In this document: in pieces, positions 7,496 through 15,054 of the stretch
How the letters are laid out: each line of letters opens with the position of its first letter
Position numbering within the stretch: the first letter of the stretch is position 1
Assembly (NCBI GenBank): GCA_905193145.1
Contig: CAJJNP010000031.1
Coordinates: 1-25,152, forward strand
DNA length: 25,152 nt
Direction of reading: 5' to 3'
DNA from: an uncultured Odoribacter sp.
Lineage (GTDB): Bacteria; Bacteroidota; Bacteroidia; Bacteroidales; Marinifilaceae
Program-made: the position numbers and the translations under genes
The notes under the pieces: generated by a model
Database searches by the model: none
Told to the model about the DNA's origin: nothing
Seen by the model: only the letters and a program-made list of their open reading frames with translations

Positions 7496-8365
7496 ATGAA
7501 GATTCCGTTTTTGAGCAAGAAGATTAAGTGGTATATGAAAGATTGGAATGAAACAGAGCTCCGTAAAGGGAGGTTTCGTCCCGATCAGAAATTTTGCACG
7601 GATGATGTGAAGAGATCGAATATTGTGGTGGATAAGTTGAATGTAACAATACAGAACAACCGTATTTTGAAGGATGTTTCCGTGGAGATACCCGACCGTA
7701 AAATCACTTGTATCATTGGTCCTTCGGGGTGTGGAAAATCGACATTGCTGAAGAGTCTGAGCCGTCTTTTGGATAATAACGAGGATGTGAAAATCAGCGG
7801 GAATGTGTTGGTAGACGGAGAGGAATTGTATGCACAGGGGGTGGAAATTACGCATATACGCCGTAAGATGGGGCTGTTGTCTCAGCGTCCTTGTCCGCTG
7901 CCGATGAGCATTTATGACAATATAGCTTATGGCTGTCGTATTCATGGAATCCGCAACCGGAAGAAATTGAATATGGTGGTGCGTCATTATTTGCAGTCTG
8001 TCGGTTTGTGGGAAGAGGTAAAAGACCGTCTGCACACACCGGCAGCACGTATGTCTATCGGTCAGCAGCAGCGATTGTGTCTGGCCCGCGGGTTGGCTGT
8101 AGAGCCGCAGTTTATTTTAGCGGATGAAGCGACATCGGCATTGGACCCGATTTCGAGCAAGACGATAGAGGATTTGTTTATGAAATTGCGGGAGGAATAT
8201 GCCATTGTTCTCGTTACGCATACTTTGCGTCAGGCTTTGCGTATAGCGGATTATGTCATTTTCATGTATATGGGTGAAATTATTGAAGCAGGACCGGCAG
8301 AACAGATATTCAAGAATCCGCAAAAGGAGTTGACACAGAAATATCTGGCGGGAGTATTCAGTTGA
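7496..8365 (+). CDS. pstB: PstB-like ABC transporter ATPase
   Basis: A 289-residue ATPase energising the two permeases on the cytoplasmic face. Walker A GPSGCGKST is at residues 75-83, the signature MSIGQQQR at 186-193, Walker B FILADEA at 206-212 and the switch His in LVTHTLRQA. PstB proteins usually have LSGGQQQR; here S-I-G replaces S-G-G. The N-terminus is about 30 residues longer than usual; an internal ATG (M14, MKDWNETELRK) would shorten it. It contacts both permease genes in the run (18-base gap upstream) and is followed after 22 bases by cysH rather than by phoU. Family is firm; the transported anion is open. Confidence 0.9.
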   Translation: MKIPFLSKKIKWYMKDWNETELRKGRFRPDQKFCTDDVKRSNIVVDKLNVTIQNNRILKDVSVEIPDRKITCIIGPSGCGKSTLLKSLSRLLDNNEDVKISGNVLVDGEELYAQGVEITHIRRKMGLLSQRPCPLPMSIYDNIAYGCRIHGIRNRKKLNMVVRHYLQSVGLWEEVKDRLHTPAARMSIGQQQRLCLARGLAVEPQFILADEATSALDPISSKTIEDLFMKLREEYAIVLVTHTLRQALRIADYVIFMYMGEIIEAGPAEQIFKNPQKELTQKYLAGVFS

Positions 8366-8387
8366 TGGAAGGTAAAAAACGATCAGT

Positions 8388-9095
8388 ATGGAAAACGGAG
8401 CAGCATTAGCCGGAGCGCTGAACAGCAGGTTTGAAGGTCATGGCGCAGAGGCTGTATTGGAATATTTTTTGAAAGAATATAAAGGGGAAGTCGCACTGTC
8501 TTCGAGTTTGAGCATTGAGGATCAAGTGTTGACAGATATGATTTGTAAGATAGACCGGACAACTCGAGTGTTTACTTTGGATACCGGCCGTTTGTTTCCG
8601 GAGACTTATAGCCTGATAGAACGCACCAATATGACTTATGGTATTAAGGTGCAGTTGTTTTTTCCGGATTATCGGGAGGTGGAGAAGATGGTGGGAGAAC
8701 ATGGAGTGAATCTGTTCTATGAAAGTATAGAAAAACGTCGTATGTGTTGTCATATCCGTAAGTTGGAACCTTTGAAACGAGCTTTTGCCGGTTTGAAAGT
8801 ATGGATATGCGGTTTACGTCATGAGCAATCTGTCACCCGTACGGACAACCACATGGTCGAGTGGGATGCCAATAATGGTTTGTTGAAGGTGAATCCTCTG
8901 ATTGACTGGACAGAAGAACAGACATGGGAATATATAAAGCAGCATGGTGTGCCTTATAACAAACTGCACGATCAAGGATTTCCTAGTATTGGCTGTCAAC
9001 CTTGTACACGTGCCGTCAAGCCGGGCGAAGATATCCGGGCCGGCCGTTGGTGGTGGGAAGATCCTGCGCATAAGGAATGTGGGTTGCATAAATAA
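8388..9095 (+). CDS. cysH: Iron-sulfur phosphoadenylyl/adenylyl-sulfate reductase (CysH)
   Basis: A 235-residue cytoplasmic enzyme that reduces APS or PAPS to sulfite using thioredoxin, a central step of assimilatory sulfate reduction. The PP-loop-like start is seen in SSSLSIEDQVL (usual SxSxEDxV). Four Cys that hold a [4Fe-4S] cluster are present: C120-C121 in RRMCCHIRK and C203/C206 in GCQPC. That pattern favours the APS-using class (EC 1.8.4.10) over the cluster-free PAPS class. The catalytic Cys is C231 in the C-terminal KECGLH. A GRWWWE motif follows PGEDIRA. It sits between the Pst-like ATPase gene and the AAA+ gene in one run, with no sulfate adenylyltransferase in the window. Confidence 0.93.
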   Translation: MENGAALAGALNSRFEGHGAEAVLEYFLKEYKGEVALSSSLSIEDQVLTDMICKIDRTTRVFTLDTGRLFPETYSLIERTNMTYGIKVQLFFPDYREVEKMVGEHGVNLFYESIEKRRMCCHIRKLEPLKRAFAGLKVWICGLRHEQSVTRTDNHMVEWDANNGLLKVNPLIDWTEEQTWEYIKQHGVPYNKLHDQGFPSIGCQPCTRAVKPGEDIRAGRWWWEDPAHKECGLHK

Positions 9096-9109
9096 CGGGA
9101 GGTCAGAGT

Positions 9110-9937
9110 ATGCAGCAGAATAATACTCTTTTCTTTACGCCACCGAAGCATTCGCGGGATTTGTGTATTCCGCAGTTGAAGTGGGAGTTTTTGTGTCATA
9201 CACTTTATTTGAAGAAGTATCCTTTTTTATTGGGACCAAAGGGATGTGGAAAGTCGTCTGTGGCCATGGAGTTGGCTGAGGCAATGGAAATGGATTTTTA
9301 TGCCTTTGATATGGGGCAGGCCTTTAAGCCGAAGAAGATGTTTCTTGGAGGGTTGGTGATTGGCGATGAGGGAAAAACAATGGCTGTCAGGTCGGAATTT
9401 TTCAAGGCATTTGTTTCAGAACGGCCAACATTGATTTTTTTGGATGAATTGACCCGTATCCCAATGGTGGCTGCCAATTTTTTGATGACCATATTGGATA
9501 GAAAACAGTCGTATCTGTATGATGAGGATTCCGGAATTCGTTATAATAAAGGGGAGAACGTACTTTTTGTGGCTGCGGGGAATACGGGTTTTGCATATGT
9601 CTCTACCCAACGCTTGGATTCGGCTTTTGAAGACCGCTTTATTAAGGTGAAGCTGGATTATCTGACGGCGGATGAAGAAGCAACCCTGATTTGTGAACGG
9701 TATCCGGCTGTGAAACCGGCAGCAGCCGCGCAATTGGCAGAAATTGCCCATCTGTTGAGACAGGCGGAGAGAAAAGAGGCGTTGACGGTGGCGCTTTCTA
9801 CACGGCAGGTTTTGGATGCTGCTGCTTATATGCAACTCGGATATTCGTTGCGGGAAGTGGTGGAGGAGGTTATCCTGACTAATTATATTATTGCCGGAGA
9901 GCATTTGGTGGCCCGTTCTTTAGTGCAGATGGTATGA
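9110..9937 (+). CDS. MoxR/CobS-like AAA+ ATPase
   Basis: A 275-residue AAA+ ATPase of the MoxR group (CobS, CbbQ and NorQ are relatives). Walker A GPKGCGKS is at residues 42-49 and Walker B LIFLDE at 108-113. A sensor-1-like stretch VAAGNTG and a RLDSAFEDRF segment, where the arginine finger is expected, follow. Relatives form hexamers that remodel or insert metal into a target enzyme together with a VWA partner. That partner is the next gene, which overlaps the end of this one by 4 bases (ATGA). The start ATG lies 14 bases after the cysH stop. The target is unknown; CysH or the transporter are candidates only by position. Confidence 0.88.
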   Translation: MQQNNTLFFTPPKHSRDLCIPQLKWEFLCHTLYLKKYPFLLGPKGCGKSSVAMELAEAMEMDFYAFDMGQAFKPKKMFLGGLVIGDEGKTMAVRSEFFKAFVSERPTLIFLDELTRIPMVAANFLMTILDRKQSYLYDEDSGIRYNKGENVLFVAAGNTGFAYVSTQRLDSAFEDRFIKVKLDYLTADEEATLICERYPAVKPAAAAQLAEIAHLLRQAERKEALTVALSTRQVLDAAAYMQLGYSLREVVEEVILTNYIIAGEHLVARSLVQMV

Positions 9938-11655
9938 CCGGTCAAGAGATTGAAGAGTTGTTTTATCGTGATGTCCTCGACCGCAGATGGTGGGGAGTCT
10001 TTCCGGACGGATTGGAGGTGGTGGATAAGGATTTTCCGGAAACATCCAATATTTATCAGCTGATGCCTGTGTGTGCCAAGATTGCTTTGCACATGGCCGG
10101 AGAGCTACCGAGGGTGGTGTTTTCCAAGAATGCCTATGCTATGTCTCGGTTTGATTCGGTGATTATGAATCCCGAGATTCTGTCTATGAAGGTTTCTGAG
10201 AAAATCCGTTCGGAGGTATTCTTTGGACAGTATATTCACCAATTGGGACATTTGTGTTTTAGCCGTGGACGCTATGAGCATTTTCATTGTACTTATCAAC
10301 AAAAATATATTATTCACTTGCTGGAGGACAGGAGGATTGAGGGAAGGATTGTTCAAGCATATCCGGGGTATTATTATTATCTCCGTGCTGCACGGAATAT
10401 GGTCTATGTGATGGTTCGAATAAGGGCTGAAAAGGATTTGAGATTTGCAGACCTGGAGGATGTACGGTGGAATTATCTGGCGACTAAGTTGCTTTATCCG
10501 GAGTTACTGTCTGACGATATTTTTGTAGAACGATTGTCTTCGCATAGGAATCGTTTGGCATGGATGGATGAGATGTTGGATGCTGTGAAGGATTATGCAG
10601 CTTTGGAACCTCCTGAGGTGTATGATTTGGCAAGGAAAATCAGTGCCCGTTTTTTGTCTCCCAAGGAGGAGGGACCGAAGATGTTTAATTTTTATTCGAA
10701 GGTGATGATGAATTTGCCTTTGGAAGTGGAGGGGGCTCCTGTGGATATGGATGTGAAAATTCTGGATGATTTGTTTTTGGATTTGACAAAGTCGTTGGAT
10801 TTGACACCGGTATCGGATGTGCAAGAGAGGCAAAAACAGCAGGGGCGAAAAAGGGAAGGGAATCCTCTGTCCGGACGGTATCGAGAGTTGGATGCTCAGG
10901 AAGGGGTTGTGGATGAAATGGTGATGAGGAGGGCTAAAGAGTTGGCTGCCAAGATTCGATTGAATTTTCTGACTTTTCAGGCAAAAATGAATAAGTCTTG
11001 TGTCTTTTACGAGCAGGAAAGCGGAGAATTGGATGAGGATGAGTTATATCAGGTGCATTTTAATTCTCAAATATTTTTAGAAGAGTTACCGGCTCCGTCG
11101 GCTTTGTTGGAGGTGGTGGTTATGTTGGACCTGTCGGGGTCGATGGTGGATGAGCATAAATTGGACATGCAGTTGGTGTTGTCTGTTGCATTGGCCATTG
11201 CTTTTGATGCTAATCCGGATATTCGCTTTTCAATTTATGGGCATCGGGTGAAACAGGAGCGGGTTGAGATTGTTAAGTTTTATGAGCCCGGAAAGAGATT
11301 GAACTTGAAAAAACTGTTTTCACAGGAGGGAATGTATGTCAATGCTGACGGTTTTGCCATTGGGTATGGCATGCAGAAATTTAGGGCGCGTACACAGAAT
11401 AAGCTGTTGTTTATGATTTCGGATGGAACGCCGACGGCAGCTGCCGGAAATATGAATCCGCGAATACATGTGAGGGAAATGGTACGGGAGGCGGCACGTC
11501 AGGGAATTACGGTGTTGTCTATCGGAATTTCGAATTTTGAACAGTCGGATATGTATGACGAGTTTATACCTTATTCCGGTCCGGAAGTGACGATGCGTCT
11601 GGTGCAATGGTTGCGACGGAAATTTTCAAATATTGCAGATGGTGCAACTTTTTGA
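9934..11655 (+). CDS. CobT/CbbO-like VWA-domain protein, partner of the AAA+ ATPase
   Basis: A 573-residue protein with a C-terminal von Willebrand A domain (about residues 390-570). The metal site motif DLSGS is at 399-403, NADG lies further on and SDGTP holds D497. The arrangement NxDG then ISDG resembles CobT, the VWA subunit of cobaltochelatase. The N-terminal part has HQLGH (H102 and H106) and, 25 residues later, LLEDRRIEGR (E131, D132, E136), which looks like a metallopeptidase-type helix pair whose catalytic Glu is Gln. A charged linker (about residues 289-310) joins the parts. Translation is coupled to the AAA+ gene by an ATGA overlap. It ends the run; 118 bases of AT-rich sequence follow. 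A role as substrate adaptor for the AAA+ ring is inferred from relatives. Confidence 0.85.
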   Translation: MTGQEIEELFYRDVLDRRWWGVFPDGLEVVDKDFPETSNIYQLMPVCAKIALHMAGELPRVVFSKNAYAMSRFDSVIMNPEILSMKVSEKIRSEVFFGQYIHQLGHLCFSRGRYEHFHCTYQQKYIIHLLEDRRIEGRIVQAYPGYYYYLRAARNMVYVMVRIRAEKDLRFADLEDVRWNYLATKLLYPELLSDDIFVERLSSHRNRLAWMDEMLDAVKDYAALEPPEVYDLARKISARFLSPKEEGPKMFNFYSKVMMNLPLEVEGAPVDMDVKILDDLFLDLTKSLDLTPVSDVQERQKQQGRKREGNPLSGRYRELDAQEGVVDEMVMRRAKELAAKIRLNFLTFQAKMNKSCVFYEQESGELDEDELYQVHFNSQIFLEELPAPSALLEVVVMLDLSGSMVDEHKLDMQLVLSVALAIAFDANPDIRFSIYGHRVKQERVEIVKFYEPGKRLNLKKLFSQEGMYVNADGFAIGYGMQKFRARTQNKLLFMISDGTPTAAAGNMNPRIHVREMVREAARQGITVLSIGISNFEQSDMYDEFIPYSGPEVTMRLVQWLRRKFSNIADGATF

Positions 11656-11729
11656 TTGGCTTGCAGATTTAATTGTTCTTTCTCTGTGATATTTTATGGG
11701 AAAGTGGGGCAATCAATGGAAATATTCAT

Positions 11730-11737
11730 TATTTTTG
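11730..11737 (+). promoter_or_regulatory. Candidate -7 box of the OPT transporter gene
   Basis: TATTTTTG fits TAnnTTTG and lies 36 bases before the ATG at 11774. No TTG is found about 20 bases upstream, so support is partial. I see no hairpin terminator in 11656-11773, so read-through from the VWA gene is possible. Confidence 0.3.
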
Positions 11738-11773
11738 AAAGCATTAAATATTCAATAAGTATAATACAAATTT

Positions 11774-13741
11774 ATGGGACAAGAAGAGCAAAAGTTGACC
11801 TCCCTTCCTGATAATGCTTATCGGGAATTGAATCCGGGCGAAGAGTATAAGCCTATTATGCCCGCGGGGAGCAAACCGAAGGAAGTGACTCCTTATTCGG
11901 TGATTTTCGGTATTATTATGGCAATTATTTTTTCGGCAGCAGCTGCTTATCTGGGCTTGAAGGTAGGACAGGTGTTTGAGGCAGCCATTCCTATTGCAAT
12001 CATAGCTGTGGGGATGGGCAATCTGTTGAAAAAGGATAATATGCTTGGGCAGAATGTTATCATTCAGTCTATCGGTGCCAGTTCCGGTGTGATTGTTGCG
12101 GGTGCGATTTTTACATTGCCGGCGTTGTATATTTTGGGATTGGATGCCCAGTTTTATCAGATTTTCCTTTCTTCTTTGTTTGGCGGTCTGTTGGGTATCT
12201 TGATGCTGATACCTTTCCGCAAGTATTTCGTTAAGGATATGCATGGAAAATATCCTTTCCCGGAAGCTACAGCAACAACTGAGGTGCTGGTTTCTGGAGA
12301 AAAGAAAGGCAATCAGGCAAAATTATTGGCAGTGAGTGGATTGGTTGGTGGTCTTTATGACTTTTGTATCAGTACTTTCGGCTGGTGGACAGAAACTATT
12401 TCCACTCGTATTATGGGCTGGGGTGAATTGTTGGCAGAGAAGTCAAAATTAGTCTTTAAAATCAATACTGGTGCGGCAGTGCTCGGTTTGGGGTATATCA
12501 TTGGTTTGAAATATGCTGCAATTATTTGTGCCGGTTCGTTTACCGTTTGGTTTGTGCTGATTCCTTTTATCAGTTATTTCGCTGATGGACAGACAGTGGC
12601 AGTGGGAGAGGGTGTGAGTATGTTGTTGAAAGATATGTCTGCAGAACAGATATTTACTAATTATGCACGTCATATTGGTATTGGTGGTATTGCAATGGCC
12701 GGTATTATCGGTATTGTCCGCTCTTCCGGTATTATCAAGCAGGCACTGGGTTTGGCTGTTAAAGAGTTGGGTGGTAAAAAGGGAACTGCAGAAGTTGCCG
12801 AGCGTACACAGCGCGACCTTTCGATGAAATTTATCATGACCGGTTTGTTGGCTGTTTTGATTACTACTTTTGTTTTCTTCCATTTTGGAGTATTGGGAAA
12901 TCTTTTCCAGACAATGGTGGCGATATTGATTGTGTTTATCATTTCATTCTTGTTTACAACGGTGGCAGCCAATGCAATTGCTATTGTGGGGTCTAACCCT
13001 GTGTCAGGAATGACATTGATGACTTTGATTCTGGCTTCGTTGGTATTGGTGAGTGCCGGTCTTAGCGGAACAAGCGGTATGATGGCTTCCATGATTATAG
13101 GAGGTGTTGTCTGTACGGCATTGTCTATGGCCGGTGGTTTTATTACTGACTTGAAAATCGGTTACTGGATTGGTACGACTCCGGTGAAACAGGAAAGATG
13201 GAAATTTTTGGGTACATTGGTATCTGCTGCTACCGTTGCCGGTGTGATGATGGTTTTGAACCAGACTTATGGTTTTGTTGGAGAGAATGCTTTAGTGGCT
13301 CCGCAAGCAAATGCTATGGCTGCTGTAATCAAACCTTTGATGGAAGGGGGAGCTACTCCTTGGATGCTTTATTTTGCAGGAGCGGCATTAGCGTTGATTC
13401 TTACTATGATTGGTGTACCTGCTTTGGCATTTGCTTTGGGTATGTTTATCCCATTGGATTTGAATACTCCTTTGCTGATTGGCGGTTTGGTAAGTTGGTT
13501 TATTTCAACTCGCAGTAAGGATGAAAAAGTAAATAAATTGCGTCGTGAACGTGGAACATTGATTGCTTCCGGTTTTATTGCCGGTGGTGCTTTGATGGGC
13601 GTTGTAAGCGCTGTATTGAAATATGCAGGAGCAGATTGGTATAATACATGGAGCGGCGCTGAGTGGTTGGCTGTAATTATGTATGTAGCAATTATCGCTT
13701 ATTTTATTTGGGATGCTTGTCGTGCAAAAGAAGAATGTTGA
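11774..13741 (+). CDS. OPT-family oligopeptide transporter
   Basis: A 655-residue inner-membrane transporter of the OPT family with about 14-16 hydrophobic segments across the whole length. The conserved loop GKYPFPEATATTEVLVSG is clear near residues 158-175, and NPVSGMT, a Gly-rich segment typical of OPT proteins, occurs near residues 412-418. OPT members take up small peptides or metal chelates by proton coupling. Here the next gene, 14 bases downstream, is a tripeptidase, which favours peptides. The N-terminus is soluble for about 35 residues (MGQEEQKL...). Family assignment is firm; substrate is inferred from context. Confidence 0.92.
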   Translation: MGQEEQKLTSLPDNAYRELNPGEEYKPIMPAGSKPKEVTPYSVIFGIIMAIIFSAAAAYLGLKVGQVFEAAIPIAIIAVGMGNLLKKDNMLGQNVIIQSIGASSGVIVAGAIFTLPALYILGLDAQFYQIFLSSLFGGLLGILMLIPFRKYFVKDMHGKYPFPEATATTEVLVSGEKKGNQAKLLAVSGLVGGLYDFCISTFGWWTETISTRIMGWGELLAEKSKLVFKINTGAAVLGLGYIIGLKYAAIICAGSFTVWFVLIPFISYFADGQTVAVGEGVSMLLKDMSAEQIFTNYARHIGIGGIAMAGIIGIVRSSGIIKQALGLAVKELGGKKGTAEVAERTQRDLSMKFIMTGLLAVLITTFVFFHFGVLGNLFQTMVAILIVFIISFLFTTVAANAIAIVGSNPVSGMTLMTLILASLVLVSAGLSGTSGMMASMIIGGVVCTALSMAGGFITDLKIGYWIGTTPVKQERWKFLGTLVSAATVAGVMMVLNQTYGFVGENALVAPQANAMAAVIKPLMEGGATPWMLYFAGAALALILTMIGVPALAFALGMFIPLDLNTPLLIGGLVSWFISTRSKDEKVNKLRRERGTLIASGFIAGGALMGVVSAVLKYAGADWYNTWSGAEWLAVIMYVAIIAYFIWDACRAKEEC

Positions 13742-13755
13742 TAGGTATTAATTTA

Positions 13756-14985
13756 ATGGATAGATATATGGAATTAAAAGAACGATTTTTGAAATATGTC
13801 GGTTTCGACACACAGAGTGATCCGGAGAGTGAGACATATCCTTCTGCTGCAAAGGAGTTGATTTTATTGAATCATTTGGCAGAGGAGATGAAAGATTTAG
13901 GCTTGGAGGATGTGGAAGTTGATGCCAATGGTTATGCTATGGGAACTATTCCTGCTACACCGGGTTATGAAAGTCGTCCGGTAATAGGGTTCATATCGCA
14001 TGTCGATACGAGTCCAGATATGAGCGGAGCCAATATTAAGCCTCAGATTATTGAAAATTATGACGGAAATGATATTCGGCTGAATGAAAATCTGATGATG
14101 CGTGTGGCAGATTTTCCGGAACTTAGTTTTTATAAAGGTCATACGTTGATAACAACAGACGGGACAACGCTGTTAGGTGCTGATGATAAAGCCGGTGTTG
14201 CTGAGATTATGACGGCTGCTGAATATATTATGGCGCATCCGGAGATTAAGCATGGTAAGATTCGTTTGGGATTTACTCCGGATGAAGAAATAGGCAGAGG
14301 TGTTGACTTCTTTGATGTAGAACATTTTGGAGCTAAATTTGCCTATACTATTGATGGGGGTTTTGAAGGAGAATTGGAATACGAAAATTTTAATGCTGCA
14401 AGTGCGAAAATAGAGGTGCAAGGTCAAAATATTCATCCGGGATATGCTAAGGATAAAATGATCAATGCGTTGCAGGTTGTAGCTGAGATTAATGCGATGT
14501 TGCCTCCATGTCAGCGTCCGGAGCATACCGAAGGATATGAAGGTTTCTATCATTTGGTTTCTATTAAGGGAGAGGTGGAATGTGCATCGTCTGAGTATAT
14601 TATCCGCGACCATTCGCGGGAAAAATTTGAGGCTAAGAAAGAATATATGCAAAAAATAGTTGATCTTTTGGATGCAAAATATGGGGCAGGGGTCATTAAG
14701 TTGACATTGAAAGATCAGTATTATAATATGCGGGAGCAGGTTGAACCGTATCCTGAAGTGATAGACAAGGCTTTCCAGGCAATGAGCGAGGCTGGTGTGA
14801 AACCTATTGTTCGTCCTATTCGTGGCGGTACGGATGGCGCACGCTTGTCTTACATGGGACTGCCTTGCCCGAATTTATTTACCGGGGGTATGAATTTCCA
14901 TGGTAAATATGAATATTGTTCTTTGAATACGATGGAGAAGGCGATGAATACTATCATTAATTTGATTGTTTTGTGGGGTAAATAA
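13756..14985 (+). CDS. pepT: Peptidase T (tripeptide aminopeptidase)
   Basis: A 409-residue M20-family zinc enzyme removing the N-terminal residue of tripeptides in the cytoplasm. Metal and catalytic residues are all visible: H82 and D84 (HVDTSPD), D143 (GADDKAG), E177 and E178 (TPDEEIGRG), D200 (DGG) and H382 (MNFHGKYEY). I chose the ATG at 13756, which gives MDRYMELKERFLKYV and about the normal length; ATG 13768 is equally possible. The frame is open to a GTG at 13663, but that overlaps the OPT gene and adds unrelated residues. Co-transcribed with the transporter; a hairpin terminator follows. Confidence 0.95.
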   Translation: MDRYMELKERFLKYVGFDTQSDPESETYPSAAKELILLNHLAEEMKDLGLEDVEVDANGYAMGTIPATPGYESRPVIGFISHVDTSPDMSGANIKPQIIENYDGNDIRLNENLMMRVADFPELSFYKGHTLITTDGTTLLGADDKAGVAEIMTAAEYIMAHPEIKHGKIRLGFTPDEEIGRGVDFFDVEHFGAKFAYTIDGGFEGELEYENFNAASAKIEVQGQNIHPGYAKDKMINALQVVAEINAMLPPCQRPEHTEGYEGFYHLVSIKGEVECASSEYIIRDHSREKFEAKKEYMQKIVDLLDAKYGAGVIKLTLKDQYYNMREQVEPYPEVIDKAFQAMSEAGVKPIVRPIRGGTDGARLSYMGLPCPNLFTGGMNFHGKYEYCSLNTMEKAMNTIINLIVLWGK

Positions 14986-15004
14986 TCACAACCTTTTTTA
15001 ATAT

Positions 15005-15049
15005 GGCAGCCTGTTGAAACTGTAAGGTTTTGACAGGCTGTGTTTTTAT
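15005..15049 (+). terminator. Intrinsic terminator after pepT
   Basis: CAGCCTGT (15007-15014) pairs with ACAGGCTG (15033-15040), extended inward by AAAC with GTTT after a TG/TG mismatch. The stem is followed by TGTTTTTAT. It separates the OPT-pepT unit from the aminopeptidase gene, which starts only a few bases later. Confidence 0.8.
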
Positions 15050-15054
15050 AAATT

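Noticed and set aside
9110..11655. Cobaltochelatase CobS/CobT for vitamin B12 synthesis
   Set aside because: Sequence features resemble these subunits, but no CobN or other cobalamin genes are present and the neighbours are a transporter and CysH; a related but different role is more likely.
13663..13755. GTG start adding 31 residues to PepT
   Set aside because: It overlaps the end of the OPT gene by 79 bases and the extra residues do not match PepT, which normally begins a few residues before ERFLKYV.
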